Both the position numbers and the translations under genes were made by a program. Below are positions 26,177 through 34,581 of a stretch of 64,000 nt of DNA, in pieces. The first letter of the stretch is position 1; every line of letters begins with the position of its first letter. The notes beneath the pieces were generated by a model. That model searched no databases, was not told where the DNA came from, and worked only from the letters and a program-made list of their open reading frames with translations. The stretch comes from UBA2185 sp964564625. Its GTDB lineage: Bacteria > Desulfobacterota > Syntrophia > Syntrophales > UBA2185. The stretch lies in the NCBI GenBank assembly GCA_964564625.1, contig CAZMBE010000006.1:60424-124423 (forward strand). Reading direction: 5' to 3'.

Positions 26177-26205
26177 TTGACCTAAGTCAAAGATATCAGT
26201 ATTAT
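26177..26205 (+). promoter_or_regulatory. promoter with FNR/HcpR-like operator upstream of the flavodiiron gene
   Basis: TTGACC (26177-26182) and TATTAT (26200-26205) are separated by 17 bases. The -35 region is itself an inverted repeat, TTGAC-N4-GTCAA (26177-26190), of the type bound by CRP/FNR-family regulators. In deltaproteobacteria HcpR-type members use related sites to control nitrosative-stress genes. It lies about 165 bases upstream of the flavodiiron protein start. Confidence 0.55.
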
Positions 26206-26371
26206 CAAATACTATATTGAGGTCCTCCTGTGCAAGCGAATGTAGAGAGCAAAGCAGACGGGAAGGAAAGGGCAGTATCTATATTACTCCAAAGGGATAA
26301 GAGAGTAATACAGAAAGACCTCATTGATGAAAAGAAATGAAAATAAATTCTTTAGAAGAAAGGAGTTCAAC

Positions 26372-27562
26372 ATGAAATTACATATTAAAAACAACGTATC
26401 ATGGGTCGGCAAGATCGATTGGGAACTCAGAAAATTTCACGGGGATGAATATTCAACACACCGTGGATCAACCTATAATTCATACCTGATCGAGGAAGAA
26501 AAGGTTGTTGTGATTGACACAGTATGGGCTCCCTTTGCCAAGGAGTATGTTGCAAAGCTTGAAAAGATTATCGACTTGAAGAAAATCGACTATGTCATCG
26601 CAAACCACGCGGAAATAGATCATAGCGGCTCCTTGCCGGAGCTCATGAGCCGCATTCCCGATACACCGATATATTGTACCGCAAATGGTGTAAAATCCCT
26701 GAAAGGGCACTACCACCAGGACTGGAATTTTCAACAGGTTAAAACAGGGGATCGTTTGAGTCTTGGGAAAAAAGAATTGATATTTATAGAGGCGCCAATG
26801 CTTCACTGGCCCGACACCATGTTTTGTTATCTGACTGGCGATAATATTTTGTTCAGTAACGATGCCTTCGGCCAGCACTACGCGACGGAATTCATGTTCA
26901 ATGATCTCGTCGACCAGGCGGAATTGATGGCGGAATGCGTAAAGTACTACGCGAATATCCTGACGCCGTTCAGTCAGTTGGTCGACAAAAAAATCAAGGA
27001 GGTTTTATCATTCAAACTGCCCGTTGATGTTATCTGTACAAGCCATGGAGTCATCTGGCGGGATAATCCGGTTCAAATTGTTGAGCAGTATGTGAAATGG
27101 GCGAACAGCTATAAGGAAAACCAGATTACCATCGCATACGACAGCATGTGGAACGGGACCCGTGTCATGGCGGAGAATATTGCTCACGGGATTAAACAAT
27201 CCGATGAGAAAGTAAATGTGAAACTGTACAATATCGCAAAAGCGGATAAGAACGATGTGATCACGGAGATATTTAAATCCAAAGCCATTCTTGTCGGTTC
27301 GCCGACCATCAACAGGGGCATTCTGACGGGTGTCGCCAGCGTTCTCGAAGAAATAAAGGGATTGAGATTCCAAGACAAAAAAGCGGCTGCCTTCGGCTGT
27401 TACGGATGGAGCGGAGAATCCGTAAAGATCATTTCACAGGACCTCGCAGCCGCGGGTTTCCAGGTCGTTAATGAGGGGATCAGGGCTATGTGGAACCCGG
27501 ATGCCAAGAGCATTGAAGAGTGTATTGAATATGGCAGGAAGGCAGCCGAACTTTTTAACTAA
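26372..27562 (+). CDS. fprA: A-type flavodiiron protein (oxygen / nitric oxide reductase)
   Basis: A 396-residue protein. The start MKLHIKNNVSWVG was chosen for its AAAGGAG site; an upstream frame extension has none. Residues 1-250 are the metallo-beta-lactamase-like diiron domain with ligands His79, Glu81, Asp83 and His84 in HAEIDH, and MLHWPDTM further on. Residues about 255-396 are a flavodoxin domain (IAYDSMWNGTRVMAENIA, GSPTINRGIL). The enzyme reduces O2 to water and/or NO to N2O in the cytoplasm, protecting anaerobes. No rubredoxin is adjacent. The operator upstream fits stress control. Confidence 0.93.
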   Translation: MKLHIKNNVSWVGKIDWELRKFHGDEYSTHRGSTYNSYLIEEEKVVVIDTVWAPFAKEYVAKLEKIIDLKKIDYVIANHAEIDHSGSLPELMSRIPDTPIYCTANGVKSLKGHYHQDWNFQQVKTGDRLSLGKKELIFIEAPMLHWPDTMFCYLTGDNILFSNDAFGQHYATEFMFNDLVDQAELMAECVKYYANILTPFSQLVDKKIKEVLSFKLPVDVICTSHGVIWRDNPVQIVEQYVKWANSYKENQITIAYDSMWNGTRVMAENIAHGIKQSDEKVNVKLYNIAKADKNDVITEIFKSKAILVGSPTINRGILTGVASVLEEIKGLRFQDKKAAAFGCYGWSGESVKIISQDLAAAGFQVVNEGIRAMWNPDAKSIEECIEYGRKAAELFN

Positions 27563-27622
27563 CTAATCTGTCTTTTGACGTCACATTTTTGGATCAATTT
27601 CCGGCCTGGCGAATTTCCATAA

Positions 27623-27643
27623 TCCCCGCCCCTTGGGCGGGGA
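27623..27643 (+). terminator. hairpin after the flavodiiron gene
   Basis: TCCCCGCCC and GGGCGGGGA form a 9-bp GC-rich stem with a 3-base loop, about 60 bases past the stop. It is followed by CTTTC, a weak U-tract. Confidence 0.5.
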
Positions 27644-27709
27644 CTTTCATCCCCTGTAGAAAAATTCAAGTTACATCTTGCGCAGACGCGAAAATCGTTG
27701 TTTGTTCAC

Positions 27710-27738
27710 TTGACAAATTATGAGCCTATGCTTATAAA
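27710..27738 (+). promoter_or_regulatory. sigma-70-type promoter for the DUF134 gene
   Basis: TTGACA (27710-27715) and TATAAA (27733-27738) are separated by 17 bases. TATAAA ends 24 bases before the start codon at 27763, so the transcript would have a very short leader. Confidence 0.6.
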
Positions 27739-27762
27739 TATCGCTATAGAAAGGGAATCATC

Positions 27763-28179
27763 ATGGCAAGACCGAGGAATTGCAGGAGAGTGGCGTGTCT
27801 CCCCGAAAGCCGGTATTTCAAGCCAAGAGGAATCCCTCTTTCCGCTCTTGAGGAGATAAATTTAACGATTGATGAATTCGAAGCTATTCGTTTAGCCGAT
27901 CTCGAGGGCCTGTACCAGGAGCAGGCTGCGGAAAGAATGAACATCTCCCGGCAGACATTCGGAAGGATTATCGGTTCCGCGCATAGAAAGTTGGCGGAGG
28001 TATTGGTTGCAGGAAAAGCGCTAAAGATAGAAGGAGGTGATTTTGAGGTAGACGAGGTGAGAAAATTTACATGCTACGACTGTCAACATTCATGGGAACT
28101 TCCTCATGGGACAGGCAGGCCTGGGAACTGCCCTTCCTGTCAGAGTGTAACGATACATAGAGCGGAAGAAAACAGATGA
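27763..28179 (+). CDS. DUF134 (UPF0251) helix-turn-helix protein
   Basis: A 138-residue protein starting MARPRNCRRVACLPESRYFKP, the typical DUF134 beginning. The LTIDEFEAIRLADLEGLYQEQAAERMNISRQTFGRI region is a sigma-70 region-4-like helix-turn-helix. A C-terminal CYDC...CPSC pair could bind zinc or an Fe-S cluster. The family is found beside NifX/NifB-domain and Mrp genes, as here, and is a predicted DNA-binding regulator of that cluster; targets are not proven. Confidence 0.85.
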   Translation: MARPRNCRRVACLPESRYFKPRGIPLSALEEINLTIDEFEAIRLADLEGLYQEQAAERMNISRQTFGRIIGSAHRKLAEVLVAGKALKIEGGDFEVDEVRKFTCYDCQHSWELPHGTGRPGNCPSCQSVTIHRAEENR

Positions 28180-28287
28180 TGTGCTATTGATGGACGCAGA
28201 GGCACAAGGCAGGGCTTCGGGTGTCGCGGAATGCGGCAAAAATAACGTCAAAGAAAATACTATTTTATTTGAAATGGAGATTGAATT

Positions 28288-28659
28288 GTGAAGGTATGTT
28301 TTCCAGTTTATAAAGATGAAGGCGTCAACAGTACTGTATATGATCATTTTGGTTCCTCGCCAGAATTTATCATTGTTAATACGGAACTCCAGACTGTGAT
28401 CACTATTGATAACAACGATCTTGACCATGTCCATGGGGCGTGCAATCCCGTAATGGCCGTGGGAGGAAATAAGATTGACGCGGTTGTTGTCGGTGGGATC
28501 GGCGCGGGGGCTCTGATGAAACTCAATGCGGACGGGATTAAAGTATATAAAGCAGTCAAAGAGACAGTAAAAGAAAACCTGGATCTTCTGAAAGACAACA
28601 GACTTCCCGAACTGGCTTTGCGTCAGACATGCGGAGGTCATCAGGGATGCTGCCATTAA
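28288..28659 (+). CDS. NifX/NifB-type dinitrogenase iron-molybdenum cofactor domain protein
   Basis: A 123-residue protein with a GTG start preceded by GGAG. It is a single FeMo-cofactor biosynthesis domain (MKVCFPVYKDEGVNSTVYDHFGSSPEF, later AVVVGGIGAGALMKL) with a Cys/His tail CGGHQGCCH. Outside nitrogen fixers such proteins accompany Mrp-type ATPases and are thought to carry metal or Fe-S cofactors. No nitrogenase genes are in the window. It lies between DUF134 and the Mrp ATPase genes. Confidence 0.85.
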   Translation: MKVCFPVYKDEGVNSTVYDHFGSSPEFIIVNTELQTVITIDNNDLDHVHGACNPVMAVGGNKIDAVVVGGIGAGALMKLNADGIKVYKAVKETVKENLDLLKDNRLPELALRQTCGGHQGCCH

Positions 28660-28673
28660 AGGAGAATAAAAAA

Positions 28674-29552
28674 ATGGATTGTGAACAACACAATAAAGGG
28701 AAAAACCATGGTTGTCAGGGGCAGCACAAGGATCCTGATAGAAAATTGAAGGACTTTACCGAGGATTTCACTCTGGTAAATCGTCTGGCCAAGATCGATC
28801 ACAAGATTATGGTCCTCTCCGGGAAGGGCGGAGTCGGCAAGAGTACCGTGGCGGTGAATATTGCCGTCGCACTGGCCCTTGCGGGGAAACAGGTGGGAAT
28901 TCTGGATGTCGACTTTCATGGCCCTAGCATACCTACCCTGCTGAAGCTCAACGGGAACCCAGTGAAAGCGGGCGATGACGGTATTGAACCCGTGGATTTT
29001 GTGGAAGGCATTAAAGTAATGTCCATAGGATTTTTCATGCCGGAGCAGGACAGGGCAGTGATCTGGAGAGGCCCCATGAAGATCAGCGTCATAAAACAGC
29101 TTTTGGCGGAGGTAAGCTGGGGTCATCTGGATTACCTTGTGATTGACTTTCCCCCAGGTACCGGGGATGAACCCCTTTCCGTGGCTCAACTGATTCCTGA
29201 CGCCGATGGCGCCGTTATTGTAACCACCCCCCAGGATCTATCCCTTGTCGACGTGCGAAAATCGATTGACTTCTGCAAACAGCTGAAACTTCCTGTTTTG
29301 GGAGTGATAGAAAACATGAGCGGCCTCGTCTGCCCTCATTGCAGTCAGGTGATTGATGTTTTCAAACGAGGAGGCGGAGAAAAAATGGCCGGCGAGATGG
29401 GTGTACCATTTTTGGGCCGTATTCCTATAGAACCATTGATTGTGGAGGCCTCTGACAATGGGAAGCCTTTCCTCTATCATTATGGGAAAACGCCGGCCGC
29501 CGAGGCTTTTGCCGGAGCCATTAAACCGATCCTGGGAATGGTTGCCAAATAG
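28674..29552 (+). CDS. Mrp/NBP35-family P-loop ATPase (Fe-S carrier)
   Basis: A 292-residue protein starting MDCEQHNKGKNHGCQGQHKD, with AAAGGAG upstream; a frame extension into the previous gene was rejected. The deviant Walker A is SGKGGVGKST, with DVDFHGPS and DFPPGTGDEPL as switch motifs, and GLVCPHC is the CxxC that bridges a [4Fe-4S] cluster between subunits. The His/Cys-rich N-terminus resembles NBP35. It assembles or transfers Fe-S clusters. It follows the NifX-like gene within 15 bases, so the two are co-translated. Confidence 0.92.
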   Translation: MDCEQHNKGKNHGCQGQHKDPDRKLKDFTEDFTLVNRLAKIDHKIMVLSGKGGVGKSTVAVNIAVALALAGKQVGILDVDFHGPSIPTLLKLNGNPVKAGDDGIEPVDFVEGIKVMSIGFFMPEQDRAVIWRGPMKISVIKQLLAEVSWGHLDYLVIDFPPGTGDEPLSVAQLIPDADGAVIVTTPQDLSLVDVRKSIDFCKQLKLPVLGVIENMSGLVCPHCSQVIDVFKRGGGEKMAGEMGVPFLGRIPIEPLIVEASDNGKPFLYHYGKTPAAEAFAGAIKPILGMVAK

Positions 29553-29837
29553 AGAGACCTTTTCCGATACATTACCGCATCGCTGATGCTACTCAAATGA
29601 CATAACAATAGTTGTGCAAACAGGCAAGATATTGTTGGTTTGGGCAGTGATGTAGGGATTATCGTCAAGATCGATACATGAATGGACAAACGCTGACAAA
29701 AGAAGAAGGATAGCAGTCCTCAGAGGGTCCGATGCCGTCCTTAAGACGGCGCATTAGCCTGGCTTTATCCGCGGGGAGCATAGGGAAGGTTTCAATACAA
29801 TCAATAATTATCTCCATCAAATCGAAGGAGGTGAACA

Positions 29838-30413
29838 ATGTCACAGGTAAAAGGCCTTCTGCGGCAAGTTGATGAGGCGGAATCAGAAACCTTAAAACGT
29901 ATCTCCACAGCATGGAGAAACAACGCTTTCGACGACATGAACCTCCTGCGCACCTTTGCCCTGCGGCAGGGCGTGCTGGACATCTTTCTTGGTTTCATGC
30001 GCTACATCTACTCCAAGTCCACTGTGGAGCCGGAACTTATCGAAATGGCCCGCATCAAGTCGGCCTGGCTCGCCGGGTGCCGCCACTGAGGAACAGTTCG
30101 GTCTGCTTCGGTGAAGCAGATGGGATTGAGCGAAGACAAGGTTGAGAAGATCCGCGATTACAAGAATTCCGACCTGTCCGAACGTGAGAAAGCTGCTCTC
30201 CGGCTGACTGAAATTATCGCTTCGGAGCCCCACACTCTTGATGATGCATTCTTCGCTGAATTGAAGAAACACTTCAGCGATGAGCAGCTCCTTGACCTGG
30301 GAGTAGCCGTGGGGCTGCTGAACGGGCTGCATCGATTTCTAGAGACCTTCGGCGTTCTTCCTGACAGCTACGATGAAGGCGCTTCATGTGAAGTGCCACA
30401 GCGAGGAAAATGA
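29838..30413 (+). CDS. AhpD-like (carboxymuconolactone decarboxylase family) selenoprotein, Cys-x-x-Sec
   Basis: Read through an in-frame TGA at 30087-30089, this is one 191-residue protein with GAAGGAGG upstream. The TGA falls in the redox motif of AhpD-like proteins: WLAGCRH-U-GTVRSASVKQMGL, where relatives have CxxC. So Cys81 and Sec84 would form the active pair. The frame continues intact for 107 codons (LSEREKAALRLTEIIA, the helical core) to a normal stop. A hairpin with GGU at its tip begins 12 bases after TGA. The likely role is a peroxide- or disulfide-reducing enzyme. A plain nonsense mutation is less likely because the frame, motif and hairpin all agree. Confidence 0.88.
30087..30120 (+). 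promoter_or_regulatory. UGA codon with bacterial SECIS hairpin (AhpD-like gene)
   Basis: After TGA (30087-30089), TCTGCTTC (30102-30109) pairs perfectly with GAAGCAGA (30113-30120), leaving exactly GGT (30110-30112) as the loop. SelB recognises a GGU-type apical loop placed roughly 15-30 bases after the UGA; here it is 20. Confidence 0.85.
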
Positions 30414-30563
30414 TCTTCTCCCAATGAGGCAAAAGGAGCAGTCTTTATTGATTTTCTGGGCCATATTCTCATAAGGCTCGCAGCCGACAGGAATACATTA
30501 CCTTGAATTATGAGAGGTATATGATATAGAGAACATGATGATTCTGCATAGAGGTCTGCCATC

Positions 30564-31949
30564 TTGTCGGATAAAAGAAATACTGTCTGGTCTTTTTTCT
30601 CCTCCGTAAAACTGACCGTATCGCTCTTAATAGTCATCGCCTTTACCTCCATTCTCGGTACGGTAATTCCCCAGCAAGAAACAGTTGATACGTTCGTAGA
30701 ACGTCTCAGCCCCGCCATGGTGTCTGTTTTGCGAACTTTGCAGTTTTTCGATATCTATCATTCCGCGTGGTTTATGATGCTCCTCTTCCTCCTCGCCATC
30801 AATTTGATGGTCTGCTCCGCGAACCGATGGCCTTTTTCCTGGAAGCGTTTCCGGGGAATATCCGCCCCTGATAAAGAGGAAGTGTTAAAGGACCTGCCTC
30901 CGGAGCTGCTCATTCATAGTGAAGGGGTACTCTCCGAGGAAGCCTCCCGCATTGAAGGTGTCTTGAAGAAGCTCTATGGAAGGGTGCGGCGTAAGGATAC
31001 AGATAGCGGGGTATTTTTCACAGGAGAGAAGGGAAATGCATCATACCTTGGTGTGTATTTAATCCATCTCAGTATCCTGGTTATCCTTGCCGGCATGATC
31101 ATCGGATTTCTCTTCGGGTATGATGCATATATGGAGCTACCCGAGGGTGAATCGACAGATACAGTCATGGTCAAAAGAGGAGGAAAGTTTAAGAAACTCA
31201 ACTTCACTTTACAATGTGATCGTTTTTCTGTGGAGTATTATGAAGACGGCACGCCAAAGATGTACAGATCGGAACTCTCTTTTATAAAAAACGGCAGCAT
31301 ACTCCAAGAGAGTGCTGTTCTTGTCAATCATCCTGCAACTTTCGAAGGGATACGCTTTTATCAGGCAAGTTACGGTACTGTCTCTTCCGGTATTGCCCTC
31401 ATTCTTGTCGGTAAAGGACATAATCAGAGAATAATAAAAGTTGCGGAGGGGACTGAGTTTGACCTTCCGGGTAAGGATGGGAAAGCGAAAATACTTCGCA
31501 TGGAGGAAAATTTCATGCGTATGGGGCCGGCAGTCAAGATTCAAATTACATCATCAACACAAAATGTTCAATTCTGGGTTTTTCAAAACATTGAAGAGAT
31601 TGAAGTGGCCGATCCTGGCCTGAGGCAGCGTGTACCGATATTTAATCCTGGCTTTATCCCCCCATACGTTTTTTCCCTTGTGGCGTTTCAACCAAAGCAC
31701 TACATAGGTCTGCAGGTAAATTATGATCCCGGTGTTCCCATAGTTATCTGCGGATCTTGTTTTCTCGTTGCCGGTTTCCTCGTCGTCTTTTTTTATGCCC
31801 ATCGCCAGGTATGGGTTGGAATCACTAATGAAGGAGCAAACACCCGTATTAGTGTCTCCGGAAAGACCAACAAGGATTCCGCCGGCCTTGCCCGCGAGAT
31901 ATCCCGACTGATTAAAGAGATAGAAAAAACCGGAGCACGCAGTGCATGA
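30564..31949 (+). CDS. resB: ResB/Ccs1 cytochrome c assembly protein
   Basis: A 461-residue membrane protein with a TTG start (MSDKRNTVWSFFSSVKL). There are four hydrophobic segments: LTVSLLIVIAFTSILGTVIP, WFMMLLFLLAINLMVC, VYLIHLSILVILAGMIIGFL and, near the C-terminus, VICGSCFLVAGFLVVFF. A large extracytoplasmic domain lies between the third and fourth, as in ResB. With CcsA it forms the System II machinery that exports heme and attaches it to apocytochrome c. Its stop overlaps the next gene's ATG by four bases, showing coupled translation. Confidence 0.9.
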   Translation: MSDKRNTVWSFFSSVKLTVSLLIVIAFTSILGTVIPQQETVDTFVERLSPAMVSVLRTLQFFDIYHSAWFMMLLFLLAINLMVCSANRWPFSWKRFRGISAPDKEEVLKDLPPELLIHSEGVLSEEASRIEGVLKKLYGRVRRKDTDSGVFFTGEKGNASYLGVYLIHLSILVILAGMIIGFLFGYDAYMELPEGESTDTVMVKRGGKFKKLNFTLQCDRFSVEYYEDGTPKMYRSELSFIKNGSILQESAVLVNHPATFEGIRFYQASYGTVSSGIALILVGKGHNQRIIKVAEGTEFDLPGKDGKAKILRMEENFMRMGPAVKIQITSSTQNVQFWVFQNIEEIEVADPGLRQRVPIFNPGFIPPYVFSLVAFQPKHYIGLQVNYDPGVPIVICGSCFLVAGFLVVFFYAHRQVWVGITNEGANTRISVSGKTNKDSAGLAREISRLIKEIEKTGARSA

Positions 31950-32794
31950 TCAACACAACCATTCTTAGCTGGGTAACTTACGTATACTTTGCCGCCTTTG
32001 TGTTGTACTTCATGCGGATGATCAGAGGCACGGATATATGGGGGCGCATGGCCTCTATTGCCGCCGTTTTCGGCCTTGTTGCCCATTCTGCCGGGCTGAT
32101 CATGCGGTGGATCGAATCATATGCCATGGGAATCGGCCACGCCCCTCTTTCTAATTTTTATGAATCGTTGATTTTTTTTGCGTGGACAATCGTGCTTCTT
32201 TCCCTGATTTTTGAATGGCGCATCAAACATAAAGGTCTTGGCGTATTTGTGCTCCCCCTTGCATTTCTTGCCATGGCATTCGCGTCTCTCTCTCCAAATA
32301 TCAATAGCAGAATCCAGCCGCTCATCCCGGCACTCCAGAGCAACTGGCTGACAAGCCATGTCATGACCTGCTTCATGGGATACGGGGCCTTTGCCATCGC
32401 CTTCGGGTTGGCGTGCATGCACTTTGCGAAGAATTTCACTCTCAACGCAACGGATTCTCAGAGTTCGTTACTGAGGTTCCTGCCATCACATGAGGGTATC
32501 GACGAGCTCATCTACCATAGTGTTGCCCTGGGATTTGTTTTTCTCTCCCTGGGCATCATTACCGGTTCTGTCTGGGCCCACTACGCGTGGGGATCATACT
32601 GGAGCTGGGATCCAAAAGAGACCTGGTCATTGATTACGTGGCTGATTTATGCCGCCATGCTGCATTCACGCTTTGTGCGGGGCTGGCGGGGAACAAGGAT
32701 GGCTCTTATGGCCATTATTGGTTTTGCGGCGGTGCTGTTCACCTATCTGGGAGTAAACTATCTCCCCGGTCTCCACAGCTACTTGCAATCTTAA
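31946..32794 (+). CDS. ccsA: CcsA/ResC cytochrome c assembly protein
   Basis: A 282-residue polytopic membrane protein with about eight hydrophobic segments. It carries the tryptophan-rich heme-handling signature WGSYWSWDPKETWSLI and conserved His residues nearby (RWIES, LIYHSV). It is the heme-exporting partner of ResB in System II cytochrome c maturation. It overlaps resB by four bases. A 175-base gap separates it from the YeeE/YedE gene pair. Confidence 0.93.
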   Translation: MINTTILSWVTYVYFAAFVLYFMRMIRGTDIWGRMASIAAVFGLVAHSAGLIMRWIESYAMGIGHAPLSNFYESLIFFAWTIVLLSLIFEWRIKHKGLGVFVLPLAFLAMAFASLSPNINSRIQPLIPALQSNWLTSHVMTCFMGYGAFAIAFGLACMHFAKNFTLNATDSQSSLLRFLPSHEGIDELIYHSVALGFVFLSLGIITGSVWAHYAWGSYWSWDPKETWSLITWLIYAAMLHSRFVRGWRGTRMALMAIIGFAAVLFTYLGVNYLPGLHSYLQS

Positions 32795-32968
32795 AAATAT
32801 TCTGTAACGCCTCTTTCCATGAAGTAATTCCCTGTCAAGCATTCACATTATTATCAAAAATATCAATGCCATTATTGTTGTTGTGTCTTTCATTGACGCA
32901 CAAGGCTAATGTGCGCTATTATTACTCGCAGAAAAAACTAAGAAAATACTACGAGAAAGGAGGTACCT

Positions 32969-33493
32969 ATGGAACAAGAAGAAAGAAAAGGCTGGAACCC
33001 ATATATTGCCGGTGCCCTGACCGGGCTTTTGCTCGTATTTTCTGTCTGGTTTACCGGTAAGTATGTAGGGGCTTCAACGACATTTGTCCGATCAGCAGGC
33101 TACATCGAGAGGTTCTTTAGTGCGGACAGGGTAGCCAAGATGGCGTACTTCCAAAAGGAAGTCCCGAAGATCGACTGGCAGTTTCTCTTTGTCATAGGCA
33201 TCTTCATCGGCGCCCTCATTTCCTCGACAACATCCCAATCCTTCCGTTGGCAAGCCGTACCTACCCGCTGGGAAGGTCGTTTTGGACCGTCTGTTCCAAA
33301 ACGCGCCCTCGCCGCCTTTATCGGTGGCGCCGTGGCCATGTTCGGAGCCCGTCTCGCCGATGGTTGACCGAGCGGACATGGGCTGAGCGGTTCGCTTCAG
33401 TTAGCTGTCAGCGGGTATATTTCTCTGATCTGTTTCTTTGTCGGCGGGATTATTGTCGCTCGCCTTCTTTACCGGGGAGGGATCAAGCCATGA
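32969..33493 (+). CDS. YeeE/YedE-family transporter, first half, with Sec in place of the conserved Cys
   Basis: Read through TGA at 33365-33367 this is a 174-residue membrane protein with AAAGGAGG before the ATG. Residue 133 falls in the family motif: FGARLADG-U-PSGHGLSGSLQL, where YeeE/YedE proteins have GCxSGHGxSG. After the TGA the frame encodes the expected next membrane segment (YISLICFFVGGIIVARLL) and stops in an overlap (ATGA) with the second half gene. The conserved Cys of YeeE proteins handles thiosulfate sulfur; YedE is linked to selenium uptake. A Sec here could chemically handle sulfane sulfur or selenium. A hairpin follows the UGA. Confidence 0.83.
33365..33400 (+). promoter_or_regulatory. 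UGA codon with candidate bacterial SECIS hairpin (YeeE/YedE gene)
   Basis: CTGAGCG (33383-33389) pairs with CGCTTCAG (33393-33400), one T bulged. GGT spans the tip (33389-33391), 21 bases after the TGA, nearly the same distance as in the AhpD-like gene. Confidence 0.68.
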
Positions 33494-34017
33494 ACGAACT
33501 TATCTATGGATTCATTACCGGGATCATTTTCGGTTTTCTCCTTCAGAAAGGGCGGGTAATCCGTTATGATAAGCAGATTGGCGCCCTGCTCCTGAAGGAC
33601 ATGACGATTGTCAAATTCATGCTGTCCACGATTCTTGTAGCCATGGTGGGGGTCTATTTGCTCGTCGATCTGGGTCTGGCGAAACTCTCCCTGAAGGCCA
33701 CGATCTTCGGGGGAAATATAGTCGGCGGTTTGATTTTCGGCTTCGGGTGGGGGATTCTCGGCTATTGCCCCGGCACCCAGATGGGCGGTCTCGGTGAGGG
33801 AAGATGGGACACTCTCTGGGGAATCATCGGCATGCTTGTCGGAGCAGCGCTCTTTGCCGAGATGTATCCCACTTTGAAGGCTACTGTCCTGATGTGGGGA
33901 GATTTCGGCAGGATTACGATCCCACAGATCCTCGGCATTAATCACTGGCCGGTCATCGGGGTCATGGTTGTGCTTGGAGTAATTTTAATGCGGTGGTTCG
34001 AGAAAAAAGGTTTGTGA
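33490..34017 (+). CDS. YeeE/YedE-family transporter, second half
   Basis: A 175-residue membrane protein starting MNELIYGFITGIIFGFLLQKG. It has about five hydrophobic segments and the second conserved motif FGWGILGYCPGTQMGGLGEG. It is the usual partner of a first half-transporter; together they form the inverted repeat found fused in single-chain YeeE proteins. The ATG overlaps the stop of the Sec-containing half by four bases, so the two are translationally coupled. The substrate (thiosulfate, other sulfur species or selenium) is inferred from the family. Confidence 0.88.
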   Translation: MNELIYGFITGIIFGFLLQKGRVIRYDKQIGALLLKDMTIVKFMLSTILVAMVGVYLLVDLGLAKLSLKATIFGGNIVGGLIFGFGWGILGYCPGTQMGGLGEGRWDTLWGIIGMLVGAALFAEMYPTLKATVLMWGDFGRITIPQILGINHWPVIGVMVVLGVILMRWFEKKGL

Positions 34018-34082
34018 TGTAAAATGGTTACGTAATGGTATTTCTTTGAAATAATCATATAAGATACTACCAAGAGGTAAAT

Positions 34083-34328
34083 ATGTCTGACCAAATCATA
34101 TCGGCCCGTGAAATATCTGATCTGCTCAAATATGATAAAAGAAATGTTCTAGATGAATTAATTTCCAGTGCCCGTAAAACTATTTTAGCAGGTTATAAAG
34201 TTATTATTCGTGAAACATATCAGAACGCACCCCCTCAAGACTTAAAGACGTTTACAACCGTAGGAGAAATTGATGCGTGGGTAGAGGATATTGATTTACT
34301 TGATGATATAAATGCAATAAAAAGATAA
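34083..34328 (+). CDS. small AT-rich hypothetical protein
   Basis: An 81-residue acidic protein with AAGAGGT before the ATG. It starts MSDQIISAREISDLLKYDKR and contains TTVGEIDAWVEDIDLLDD. No family was recognised. Its DNA is clearly richer in A and T than the flanking genes, which suggests recent acquisition or a lineage-specific gene. It lies between the YeeE pair and the anion transporter. Confidence 0.45.
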   Translation: MSDQIISAREISDLLKYDKRNVLDELISSARKTILAGYKVIIRETYQNAPPQDLKTFTTVGEIDAWVEDIDLLDDINAIKR

Positions 34329-34581
34329 TATTTTATTGGAGAAAAAATCTCCTCAAGGAAGAGAATAAATGGCATGCGTTTCGTGCCGCTGATAATTGGC
34401 CGGCTATGTTTGATTGATTGAGCATATTCGGCCTTTTCCCGTTATTCTATTCAGGCGCTGGTTATGTTATCAGAAGCCATGATGTTTTTTCTCAGGATAT
34501 ATACACATTGACCGGTGAACGATACGGGTCAATTCGATTAACCAATTCAAAGAAATAACAGAAAAGCAACCGTAACCTTAC

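Noticed and set aside
28190..28291. 33-codon frame between the DUF134 and NifX-like genes
   Set aside because: Has no ribosome binding site and overlaps the start of the NifX-like gene; no family resemblance.
29665..29817. Minus-strand frame reading MEIIIDCIETFPMLPADKAR upstream of the AhpD-like gene
   Set aside because: It looks mildly protein-like, but lacks a ribosome binding site and lies over the leader of the selenoprotein gene. Kept out as unsupported.
30111..30413. Separate 100-residue gene after the TGA of the AhpD-like gene
   Set aside because: It is in the same frame as the upstream part, continues the same domain, and its apparent start codon is the GTG formed inside the SECIS hairpin loop. 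One readthrough gene explains it better.
33247..34017. Long plus-strand frame starting inside the first YeeE half
   Set aside because: Only the part from 33490 reads as a YeeE/YedE protein. The first 81 codons are a shifted-frame copy of the Sec-containing half.
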